In this document: positions 46,304 through 54,175 of the stretch, piece after piece
How the letters are laid out: each line of letters opens with the position of its first letter
Numbering within the stretch: the first letter of the stretch is position 1
NCBI RefSeq assembly: GCF_000188155.2
Contig: NZ_KE124774.1
Location: 344,735 to 408,734, forward strand
Origin: Methylocystis sp. ATCC 49242
GTDB taxonomy: Bacteria; Pseudomonadota; Alphaproteobacteria; Rhizobiales; Beijerinckiaceae
Direction: 5' to 3'
Length of the DNA: 64,000 nt
The notes under the pieces: generated by a model
Told to the model about the DNA's origin: nothing
The model's database searches: none
What the model saw: the letters and a program-made list of their open reading frames with translations, nothing else
Translations under genes and position numbers: made by a program

Positions 46304-47734
46304 TCAGCCGGCTTGCCCGACCGCAGCGCGGTCGCGGTCGATGAAAGCGACGAGCTCTTTCGCGCGGTCGGAGAAAATTTGCAGCTTCCCCGTGTCGAGC
46401 GGTTCGCTCAATCGCTGAAGCAGCAGCGTGTCTGCGCCGTCGGCGAAGGCGGGGCCGAGGCCGGAGAAGAAAAAACCATTTTTGCGCGCTGCGGCCGTCA
46501 GAATGGGCAGGCCGGGATCGCCGACCGGCGCGGAGAGCCGGATTGCGCTGGCGCCGAGGCCCACGACGTCATTGAGCGCCTGTTTCAGCTCGATGGCGGC
46601 GTTTTCGCCGATCGACTGGAAATGAATTTCGCCATATCCGCGGCCATCGGCCTTGACGCTCGCGCGGGACTCCGCGCGCATCGGCGCCGCAGGTTCTGCA
46701 ATCGTCGCGGAAACGCCGAGGCTCTCGTAAATTTTGAGTATCGCCTCGCGATAGGGCGCGGGCGCATGAATGACGCGCGGCGCAGGGGGCTGAAGGAAGC
46801 GAAAGGCGAGGAGCAGGCTTTGCCGCTGCCCCGCTGTCGGCGCCGCAAGCCCCTTCGGGCGCATGTTCTCCGGCGCGGCGCCGAGCAATACGGCGCAAAC
46901 GGGCATTCCCGCGCGCTCGTCATTGCGCTGGGAGAAAATATGCACCGTCACCGGTTCGGCGAATATGCCCTGAAGGCCGATTTTCGGCGCTTCCTCGCTG
47001 AGGCGCCCGGTCATGAGTTCGAGCAGATGATGACCGCGATAGGCCGGCAGCACCACGGCCTCGCCACGTTCGGCGATGCAGGCGCCGGGTTCGCGCTCCA
47101 GCGCGACATGGCCGACCACCTCGCCCCGATCATTGCGCGCGATCATTGGAACAAGCTCGCCGCTTTCCACCTTGGCCCAATATCTGTGCGGCGAGAACAC
47201 TTCGGAATGAATATAGTTGTGACCGTAAACCTCCAGAAAGCATCGTGCGATGGCGGCCGTGTCGCTTTCCTTCGGGGGCTCGATGCGGAAGGGGCCTGTC
47301 GTTGGGGGCGCGTCCCCCGTCGCCGTCTCGTCGGCGAAATGGGCGAGCTCCGCCTCCTCATGCAGACTGCGATGCAGGCTGATTTCCCATCCGTCGATCC
47401 CACGCTCACGATAGGAGAGGCCCGCTTCGCGGCGCAGGCGTCCGGAGAGCGTCGGAAGCAGATTCGAGAAACGGTGGTGGCCCTGGAGCAGAATCCTTGC
47501 GCTGACCTCCTTGCGGGAGGACAGGAGAGCAACATGGACGCGCGCCCCGCCCGATCCATGGGCGCAGAGCGCCAGCCAGGTCTCCAGCGCGTCTTCAGCG
47601 ATCTGGCCCGCCGCAAAATGCTGCACGCCTTCCGCAAGCGACGCTTCACGAATGAAAGCCCTCACGAGTTCGCTGTGCGACGGCTCCAGAACGATCTGCA
47701 ACTCCGAGTGTCGGGAAGAGGGTTGAGCGCTCAC
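46304..47734 (-). CDS. Two-domain GNAT acetyltransferase
   Basis: 476 residues. Residues 15-130 resemble an anti-sigma/histidine-kinase-like ATPase module in order and predicted strands (SELVRAFIREASLAEGV...LALCAHGSG.ARVHVALLS). Residues 148-285 match a GNAT acyl-CoA-binding domain (FRIEPPKESDTAAIARCFLEVYGHN; VVGHVALE...AVVLPAYRGHHLLELM, the P-x-Y-R-G-H pantetheine loop). The C-terminal third is unassigned. Proteins of this layout are found near signalling genes. Substrate unknown. Confidence 0.7.
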   Translation of the reverse strand: MSAQPSSRHSELQIVLEPSHSELVRAFIREASLAEGVQHFAAGQIAEDALETWLALCAHGSGGARVHVALLSSRKEVSARILLQGHHRFSNLLPTLSGRLRREAGLSYRERGIDGWEISLHRSLHEEAELAHFADETATGDAPPTTGPFRIEPPKESDTAAIARCFLEVYGHNYIHSEVFSPHRYWAKVESGELVPMIARNDRGEVVGHVALEREPGACIAERGEAVVLPAYRGHHLLELMTGRLSEEAPKIGLQGIFAEPVTVHIFSQRNDERAGMPVCAVLLGAAPENMRPKGLAAPTAGQRQSLLLAFRFLQPPAPRVIHAPAPYREAILKIYESLGVSATIAEPAAPMRAESRASVKADGRGYGEIHFQSIGENAAIELKQALNDVVGLGASAIRLSAPVGDPGLPILTAAARKNGFFFSGLGPAFADGADTLLLQRLSEPLDTGKLQIFSDRAKELVAFIDRDRAAVGQAG

Positions 47735-48261
47735 GATGCTGAGGTCCGATCCGAAATTGCTGGAGAGGCCGAGTCTAGCAATTTCATTGCTGGTTCAAAA
47801 AGGTAAACAAACAGCGGACGGACTGCGTGCGCCTCTGCGCAAGACGCTACGAATGAAAACAAGTTCGCGGCCGCGCAAACAAGAAAACGCCCGGCGGTTT
47901 GCGCCGGGCGCTTCTCATTCGACTGGTCTCTAAACATAAGGCGAAGGGATAACGCGCATCCGGAAGAATGGTTCCGTCGCATGCGTCGCCACGCTTCCAG
48001 AATCTGGCGGGTCCTTCCGCGCTCTGCGTCTCGACGCCGTCGAGAGTGAAACCCGGTGCGGCAGTGTGACACAGCGTGGCGAAGCTTGTGGCTGTTTCCT
48101 CTGGAAGTGTACAATTTACCTCGCTGACGCACCCCAGACGCCTCTCCGTCAGTTGAAGCGGCCCGAGCGCGTAAATCCAGCGACGGGCCGTTCTCAATTT
48201 TGGCTGCGCCAACGGTCCTGTTCCGGCGCTGATGCGAAGGCGCCGACAAGCGGAGATATTC
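47735..48261. other. Intergenic stretch with a possible frameshifted minus-strand gene
   Basis: No intact gene. On the minus strand, a frame reading CVSEVNCTLPEETATSFATL.. to ..DGVETQSAEGP (about 48140-48010) becomes joined, if one C is removed at GGACCCGCC near 48010, to a second frame ..PDSGSVATHATEPFFRMRV.. that stops at 47932. A terminator lies right after that stop (47884-47915). This looks like a decayed or misread small gene; the start is not identifiable. Confidence 0.35.
47884..47915 (-). terminator. Minus-strand terminator
   Basis: 9-bp stem CGCCCGGCG/CGCCGGGCG (47888-47896 and 47902-47910), followed on the minus strand by TTTTCTTG. No annotated minus-strand gene ends here, so it serves an unrecognised transcript coming from the right. 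Confidence 0.7.
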
Positions 48262-48480
48262 ATGACAGTAATAGTGAGAGACAGTAATGGCGCGGAGCTG
48301 AAAGACGGCGACTCCGTGACTCTCATCAAGGATCTGAAGGTAAAAGGTTCGTCAATCGTGCTGAAGCGCGGCACGATGATCAAGAATATTCGCCTCACCG
48401 ACGATTCGGCCGAGATCGAATGCCGCGCCGAAAAAGTCAAGGATCTGGTGCTCCGGACGGAGTTCGTAAAAAAGGCGTGA
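48262..48480 (+). CDS. PhnA/YjdM C-terminal-domain protein
   Basis: 72 residues: MTVIVRDSNGAELKDGDSVT, then TLIKDLKVKGSSIVLKRGT.. and ..LRTEFVKKA. This is the SH3-like C-terminal domain of PhnA (YjdM) proteins without the N-terminal zinc ribbon. Despite the old name, a role in phosphonate use is not established. The start at 48262 has GGAGA 8 nt upstream. Monocistronic. Confidence 0.85.
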   Translation: MTVIVRDSNGAELKDGDSVTLIKDLKVKGSSIVLKRGTMIKNIRLTDDSAEIECRAEKVKDLVLRTEFVKKA

Positions 48481-48735
48481 TGAGGCGCCGATCTCCCGAC
48501 TGCTGCGGCCCGAGCGCGGATCGAGCGCCGGGACGCAGGTCGCCGCGCCACTGACGCAAGGGGTTCAACGTCTGACTGTAAAATTTTTTGCTTGTTTTCA
48601 GGGACAATCGATCGGCCAGCGCGGCGCGCGTCCGAAATTCCGGTCCGAGGCGGATACTGCGCCGAAGCGTCCTTAGCGCCACGCATTCGCTTGATTCGGC
48701 CAGCATAAATATCTAGCTTCCGCTGAGCATGGACC

Positions 48736-51078
48736 GTGGCTATCTTCATTAACGCAAATCGAGAAGACGCCTTGAAAGCTCGCCAGTCATTGACTTGGCG
48801 ATCATCTCGGCCGTCCCGTTATGGCTTCGCTTTGCTTGCAGTCGCCGCGGCGACCGCGTTGCGCTTTTGGCTGAGCGAGTTTCTGATCTCGCAACCTTTC
48901 GCCACCTATTTCCTCGCGACGCTGCTCGTCGTGGTGGTCGCTGGCCCGGGGCCGGCGGCGCTCGCGACTTTTCTGTCGGCGGCGAGCGCTGTTTATCTTT
49001 TCGTTGAGCCGGTCAACAGTTTCGAGATTCGGAACGTGGCCGACATCGCAAGATTGTTGATCTTCGTTACGATTGCGCTCGGCATGTCCGCCATGGCGGA
49101 AATGATGCGTCGCGCACGCGAGGTTGCGGTGGAAGCGCAGATAAATCTCGCGAAAATCGAGATGTTTCAACAAAGCGAAGCGGCGCTGCGCGCCAGCGAA
49201 GAACGTTTGCGAGTCGCCAATGAGCGATTCACGGCGGCCCTCGAGGCGTCGCCCGTCGTCATATTCGAGCAAGATCGCGAATTGCGCTGCATGTGGGTTC
49301 ACAATTCTGCGCTTGGTTATGCATCCGAAGAAATTATCGGGAAGACTGACCATGACCTTCTCGAACGAAAGGAAGACGCCGATTGCCTTGCCGCAATCAA
49401 AAGGCGCGTGCTGGACACAGGTCAGCCGGCCCGTGAAGAGGTCTTCGTGACAAGCGACGGCAAACCGCGCTATTTCGATCTTCATGTGCAGCCGCGTCGG
49501 TCGGGCCATGAGGTCATAGGCCTGCTTTGCACCGCCGTCGATATCACGGAGCGAAAACAGTCCCTCGATCGGCTGCGTAAAAATGATCTGCGCTTGCGGA
49601 TTGCGGTGGACGCCGCCTATGTCATCTCCTTCGAATGGGACATTCAGCGCAACGAGGTTCGCCGCTACATCTCGACGGATCCCGGCCTGCCGCCAACGCC
49701 GGAAATGCAACCGAGCACGTTCGAGGCCGTTCAGCAAGCCGTGCATCCGGATGATCGCGCCTTGTTCAGCGCCAATGTCCATGCCGCACTGGAGAGTCGG
49801 GAGGGGCTATATGAGAGTGAATTTCGCATCGTCCGGCCGGACGGCGCCGTAGCGTGGCTATTTGAACGCGGTCGCGTGGAGCGGGACGCCGAAGGGCGGC
49901 CCGCTTTTCTCATCGGGCTCTCGCAGGACGTTACGGAGCGCCGCCGCATCGAGGAGGCGTTGCGCGAGGCGGACCAGCGGAAGGATGAATTCCTCGCGAC
50001 ATTGGCGCATGAACTGCGCAATCCGCTGGCGCCGCTCCGCAACGCGATCCGCGTGCTTCGCCGTGACGCGGGCAGGCTGTCGGAGGAGCAGCGCGGGGAG
50101 CTGTTTGCGATGTTCGATCGCCAGACCGAGCATCTCGTCCGACTTGTCGACGACCTTCTGGAGGTTTCGCGGATCACGCGGGGGAAGATCGACCTGCGAA
50201 AAGAGCGGGTCGATCTCGCGACGATCCTGAGGAACGCGATCGAGACCAGTCGGCCGGCCATCGAACGCGGGGGGCATGAGCTACGGATCGATGCGGGCGC
50301 GGAGAGGTTGATCCTCGACGCGGATCCGGTGCGACTCGCGCAGGTGTTCAGCAATCTCCTCAACAACGCCGCCAAATATACGGAGCACGGCGGATCGATC
50401 GCGCTGACTGTAGAGCGGCGAGGCGACGAAGCGGTGGTGAGTGTCCGCGACAGCGGCGTGGGCATCCCGCCCGAGATGGCGCCAAGGGTGTTCGACATTT
50501 TCACCCAGGTCGATCGCACGCTCGGCAGGTCGCAGGGCGGGCTCGGCATTGGTCTCGCGCTCGTCCGCAACCTGCTCGAGATGCATGGCGGCTCGGTCGA
50601 GGCCCATAGCGAAGGGCTCGGCCGCGGGACAACTTTCGTCGTCCGTCTGCCAGTTGCGACGGGCGGCTTGCAGGAGAATACGTCGAAGAAGGAGCTGTCG
50701 GCGCCGCCGAGGGTCGACCGCCGAATCCTCGTGATCGACGACGATCACGATGTCGCGGACAGCCTGGTGATATTCCTGAAATCATTGGGAGCGAGGGCCC
50801 GCGCGGTCTATGACGGCGTTGCGGGCCTCGACTCGCTCGAACATTTCAGGCCAGAGATCGTTATTCTCGACATCGGCATGCCGGGAATGGACGGCTACGA
50901 AACCGCCCGTCTCATTCGCGAGCGCCCCGAAGGCCGCAATGCGATTCTGGTGGCGTTGACTGGATGGGGGCAGCAGCAGGTCCACGACCGCGCCCGAGCC
51001 TCGGGCTTCGACCACCAGCTGACGAAACCGGCTGACCTCGATGAACTCGTGACGCTGCTGAAATCGCTGGAAAGCTGA
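48736..51078 (+). CDS. Hybrid sensor histidine kinase (DUF4118, two PAS, HisKA, HATPase, receiver)
   Basis: 780 residues. DUF4118/KdpD-like membrane region with four helices (about 30-125), two PAS domains (about 160-275 and 285-400), HisKA with phospho-accepting His425 (ATLAHELRNPL), HATPase_c with N box (NNAAKYTE), G1 (RDSGVGIPP) and GGLGIGLALV, and a C-terminal receiver with Asp712 (VILDIGMPGMDG) and Lys in LTKPAD. It autophosphorylates in response to an unknown signal and passes the phosphate within the protein; no output domain. The start is GTG at 48736; an ATG nearby is out of frame. Confidence 0.95.
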   Translation: MAIFINANREDALKARQSLTWRSSRPSRYGFALLAVAAATALRFWLSEFLISQPFATYFLATLLVVVVAGPGPAALATFLSAASAVYLFVEPVNSFEIRNVADIARLLIFVTIALGMSAMAEMMRRAREVAVEAQINLAKIEMFQQSEAALRASEERLRVANERFTAALEASPVVIFEQDRELRCMWVHNSALGYASEEIIGKTDHDLLERKEDADCLAAIKRRVLDTGQPAREEVFVTSDGKPRYFDLHVQPRRSGHEVIGLLCTAVDITERKQSLDRLRKNDLRLRIAVDAAYVISFEWDIQRNEVRRYISTDPGLPPTPEMQPSTFEAVQQAVHPDDRALFSANVHAALESREGLYESEFRIVRPDGAVAWLFERGRVERDAEGRPAFLIGLSQDVTERRRIEEALREADQRKDEFLATLAHELRNPLAPLRNAIRVLRRDAGRLSEEQRGELFAMFDRQTEHLVRLVDDLLEVSRITRGKIDLRKERVDLATILRNAIETSRPAIERGGHELRIDAGAERLILDADPVRLAQVFSNLLNNAAKYTEHGGSIALTVERRGDEAVVSVRDSGVGIPPEMAPRVFDIFTQVDRTLGRSQGGLGIGLALVRNLLEMHGGSVEAHSEGLGRGTTFVVRLPVATGGLQENTSKKELSAPPRVDRRILVIDDDHDVADSLVIFLKSLGARARAVYDGVAGLDSLEHFRPEIVILDIGMPGMDGYETARLIRERPEGRNAILVALTGWGQQQVHDRARASGFDHQLTKPADLDELVTLLKSLES

Positions 51079-51187
51079 AAGCGCGCGCATTTCCCCGCGA
51101 CAGGGTCAACAATGCGGCAGGGCCGGCGACGCCGAAACCAAAGCCGTTGAGACGGCGCGAAAATCCTGTGCGGACCGTTGAAATGAG

Positions 51188-51240
51188 TGGCTCCCCGAGT
51201 AGGACTCGAACCTACGACCTAGCGATTAACAGTCGCATGC
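51188..51240 (-). other. 3' fragment of tRNA-Asn (attachment site, left end of element)
   Basis: On the minus strand this 53-nt piece reads as the anticodon arm (with GTT), variable loop, T arm and acceptor 3' half of tRNA-Asn, ending GGGGAGCCA. The 5' acceptor half (TCCCCGA) is missing on the right, so it is not a complete gene. With the integrase immediately next to it, it is best read as the attachment repeat left by integration into the 3' end of tRNA-Asn. The intact tRNA should lie at the far end, beyond the window. Confidence 0.88.
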
Positions 51241-51399
51241 CAACGGATGACGACCGGCGACAAGCGGCGACAACATTCATTCTGTATCCTGTTGAAAATC
51301 AACGATTAATCTGGCGCTATTGCGACATGTCTTGATTTGTCATAACGATCGCAGACATAATCAAGCGCTTACCTCAGCGCTTACCTTTTGGAGCAGACG

Positions 51400-52662
51400 A
51401 TGGCGAAGCTGACCGTCAAGGCGCTCGAATCATTGGCGCCGCGCCAGAAGCCATACGAAGTGAGGGACGACGCGGAGCCCGGCCTTTGGGTTTGCGTATT
51501 GCCAAGCGGGCTGCGCTCCTTTGTCTGGCGATATCGCTTCCACAATAAGACGAAGAAATTGACCATCGGCCCGGTAGGGCTCGCAGAAGCCCGCAGGATG
51601 GCCCGGGACGCGCGAAACCTTCGCGACGACGGAACGGACCCAGCGCTTGCGAAACGAGCGCAGCGCGTCGCCAAAGCCGAGCAGGCGCGACAATTGGAGC
51701 GCGAAATTAAGAAGCTGCCCGAGCAAGACGACGTTGAAACCGTCATCGCGGCCTTCATCGAGCGACATTGCGAGCCGAAGTTGAGAACCGGACAAGCCGT
51801 CGCGCGCGTGCTGCGAAAGGACGTCGCGGGGCCATGGAAGGGCAGGCGGCTTTCGGAAATCACGCGCGCCGATGTTCATGAGCTCCTGGACGGCCTCATT
51901 GATCGCGGCGCGCCGGTTCAGGCAAACCGCCTTCTGTCATATCTCAACAAACTATGCCGTTGGGCCGTGTCGCGCGGAATCGTTGCGCACAATCCGTGCG
52001 ACGGGATCGGCAAGCCGTCGCAAGAGAAAAGTCGCGACCGTGTTCTAGACGATCACGAGTTACGGCTCGTGTGGCGCGCCGCTGGGGAGCTTGGATGGCC
52101 GTTTGCGCCGATCATTCGTTTGCTGATCTTGACTGGCCAACGCAAGAGCGAAGTCGCCGAGGCGACGTGGAGCGAATTTGACCTCGATGCGAGGGCGTGG
52201 CGAATTCCGCCTGAGCGTGTCAAGAACAAGCGACTTCACACCGTGCCGTTGTCGCCGCAGGCCGTGGCGCTCCTGAAGAATTTGCCGCGTATCCAATCCG
52301 CCTCTGACCTCGTCTTCACGACGACCGGAAAGACCTCGGTTTCGGGTTTCTCGCGAGCGAAGCGCAACATCGACGTAGCAGTGAAGGTGCTCAATGCCGG
52401 CACGCAGATACCAGCATGGACGATTCATGACCTTCGTCGCAGCGCTGCGAGCGGCTTGGCCAAAAACGGCGCCGAGCTGCACGTCATAGAGCGCGTGCTG
52501 AATCACGTTTCGGGGGCATTCGCCGGAGTAGTGGGCGTGTATCAGCGGCACACGTTCGCCGATGAAATGCGAGCCGCGCTGGACGCGTGGGGGCGTCATA
52601 TCGAGCAAATAACCTCGGAGAAAGCGGCGGGCGACGCAGAGCTCGACACCGTGGAGGCATGA
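51400..52662 (+). CDS. Tyrosine recombinase integrase (P4-type)
   Basis: 420 residues. N-terminal DUF4102 arm-type domain (LTVKALESLAPRQKPYEVRD..GLWVCV..GLRSFVWRYR), then a core-binding and catalytic domain. Catalytic residues: Arg248 (LTGQRKSEV), His343-x-x-Arg346 (IHDLRR), a His in the NHVSG segment and Tyr381 (GVYQRH). This is the P4 integrase family that targets tRNA 3' ends. The start at 51400 has GGAGCAG before it. Its stop overlaps the next gene in an ATGA arrangement. Confidence 0.95.
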   Translation: MAKLTVKALESLAPRQKPYEVRDDAEPGLWVCVLPSGLRSFVWRYRFHNKTKKLTIGPVGLAEARRMARDARNLRDDGTDPALAKRAQRVAKAEQARQLEREIKKLPEQDDVETVIAAFIERHCEPKLRTGQAVARVLRKDVAGPWKGRRLSEITRADVHELLDGLIDRGAPVQANRLLSYLNKLCRWAVSRGIVAHNPCDGIGKPSQEKSRDRVLDDHELRLVWRAAGELGWPFAPIIRLLILTGQRKSEVAEATWSEFDLDARAWRIPPERVKNKRLHTVPLSPQAVALLKNLPRIQSASDLVFTTTGKTSVSGFSRAKRNIDVAVKVLNAGTQIPAWTIHDLRRSAASGLAKNGAELHVIERVLNHVSGAFAGVVGVYQRHTFADEMRAALDAWGRHIEQITSEKAAGDAELDTVEA

Positions 52663-52664
52663 CG

Positions 52665-53057
52665 ATGGCCAAGATTTTTTTCGTGCCGCCGGACGAATTC
52701 GACACGCCCGACAAGGTGAAGAAGGCTCTGATCGAAGCATTGCGGGCACAAGCGCCATCTGGCGCTCTGGAACAGGCTGTCGCCGACATGCTTGATCCTG
52801 CCGGCAACAGCGAGTTCCGCCTTGTGGTGACGCGGAAGCGGGGGAGACCCGGACAGAATGGCCGGGAATGGTTTCTCAGGTTACGGGAAGTCGAAGAAAT
52901 TTACGACGACGCCCCAAGCGAACGCGAGGCCATCGAAACCGCTGCCGATAAGCTTGGAATTTCCGAAGTCACCGCGCGAAAATACATTCGTTCGATCAAG
53001 GAATGTCGGGCAATCCTGGCGGCCGAAAGGGACGCGGAAAGGCAATTCGACGAATAG
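52665..53057 (+). CDS. Hypothetical HTH-containing protein
   Basis: 130 residues. The C-terminal half has a helix-turn-helix-like stretch (IETAADKLGISEVTARKYIR). The N-terminal half is hydrophilic with a short basic patch (RKRGRPGQ). Likely a small DNA-binding protein of the element. GGAGG lies 8 nt before ATG 52665; an ATG two codons earlier, at 52659, overlaps the integrase stop. Confidence 0.65.
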   Translation: MAKIFFVPPDEFDTPDKVKKALIEALRAQAPSGALEQAVADMLDPAGNSEFRLVVTRKRGRPGQNGREWFLRLREVEEIYDDAPSEREAIETAADKLGISEVTARKYIRSIKECRAILAAERDAERQFDE

Positions 53058-53123
53058 GCTTTTTGCAGTCTCTGATTTTTCGCAATATCTGAAATGTCGT
53101 CCATTCACCAATAGGAGGGCGAC

Positions 53124-53333
53124 ATGTCTCAATCACCGGTCAAATTTTTATCGTCTGCGGCAATATCCCGTAGATACGACGTCACGCAGCGCACGATCCT
53201 GCGCTGGATCAAAAACCCGCCGCAGGGATTCCCTCAGCCTATAAAAATTGGCTCGCGCAACATGTGGCGCGAGGATGAAATTCTTGAATATGAACGTGTT
53301 GCTTCGCTCTCGCAGGCCACCGAGGCGGCGTGA
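53124..53333 (+). CDS. AlpA/excisionase-like regulator
   Basis: 69 residues with a winged-helix start: AAISRRYDVTQRTILRWIKN.., GFPQPIKIGSRNMWREDEIL. This matches AlpA/MerR-like excisionase proteins of P4-type satellites, which bind DNA next to the integrase and control excision. The start at 53124 has GGAGGGCG upstream. Confidence 0.85.
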   Translation: MSQSPVKFLSSAAISRRYDVTQRTILRWIKNPPQGFPQPIKIGSRNMWREDEILEYERVASLSQATEAA

Positions 53334-53336
53334 AAC

Positions 53337-53822
53337 ATGGCTGTCCAAAAACGGCGAAGGCCGCCCCGGCGAGACGCTGGCGGCGACCTTCAAAATGAGC
53401 GGCTTGGCGGCGGGCTCGACACGACGCATACCAAATCGAACTTTAATCTTCAACGCCTGAGCGGCCTTCAGCGGGGTCAAATTATAGCGAGCCGCATCCT
53501 CGATGCTGGAGAGGAAAAAGCCGTCGAGCTGACGTTCGAGATCGAAAACGGCGCGCCCGTCAAATCAAGTATTCGATATCGATCGGGGGATGAACGAGCG
53601 CAGGCGGCGGGACAGCGGGCGCTTGCCGAATTGTGCGCGGCCTGCGGCCATCGTGGACCGCTCGAAAGCGTGGAAATTTTGCACGGAATTCCGATTGGCA
53701 TGCACTTCAAGCGCGGCGCCGACGGGTTGCGGATAGATCGCGTCGAGCGCGCGCCGCCGCCGCTGGGCGCCGCGCCGTTGTGGCCGGCCGCCGCTGCTGC
53801 CATCCGGGAGGGCCGCTCATGA
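53337..53822 (+). CDS. Hypothetical phage-type protein
   Basis: 161 residues; basic N-terminus, then a strand-rich part (AVELTFEIENGAPVKSSIRY) and ..ALAELCAACG..LESVEILHGIPIGMHF.., Pro/Ala-rich end. I do not recognise it. Position (3 nt after the AlpA gene, ATGA overlap with the next gene) shows it belongs to the replication operon. Confidence 0.5.
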   Translation: MAVQKRRRPPRRDAGGDLQNERLGGGLDTTHTKSNFNLQRLSGLQRGQIIASRILDAGEEKAVELTFEIENGAPVKSSIRYRSGDERAQAAGQRALAELCAACGHRGPLESVEILHGIPIGMHFKRGADGLRIDRVERAPPPLGAAPLWPAAAAAIREGRS

Positions 53823-54175
53823 ACGCGACCGTCATCCCATTCAAAAAGAAGCAAAAGCGCGACGCCCGCCCTGCGTGGCTGATCGTCGCGTCGACATGCG
53901 ATTGCTGCAAAACCGCCATCAGCATTTTCGAGCGGGACCGCATCGCCGACGACGATGACGCCTGGGCTGATAACGACCCGAGCGAGTTGGCCATTCCCGC
54001 TGACGCATGGCAGCCCGCCGTCGCCGATGCGCCGCGCCGCTGGTCTGCGAAAACCGGAGACCCGATATCGCCCTGCTGCACCGCTGTTTACGTTGAGGAT
54101 AAGGCGACGAAAGAAGCCATCGAGGATGAGGCGTTACGCCTTCTTTATGCCATCGCCAAGGAGGGCCGCAAATGA
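53819..54175 (+). CDS. Small Cys-rich hypothetical protein
   Basis: 118 residues. Cysteines in TCDCCKTAI and SPCCTAV may bind zinc. The remainder is acidic (DDDDAWADND). ATGA overlap on both sides ties it to the operon before the primase-ATPase. Family not recognised. Confidence 0.5.
   Translation: MNATVIPFKKKQKRDARPAWLIVASTCDCCKTAISIFERDRIADDDDAWADNDPSELAIPADAWQPAVADAPRRWSAKTGDPISPCCTAVYVEDKATKEAIEDEALRLLYAIAKEGRK

Noticed and set aside
51188..51260. Complete tRNA-Asn gene
   Set aside because: The 5' acceptor arm and D arm are absent on the right; only the 3' part is present, so it is an attachment fragment.
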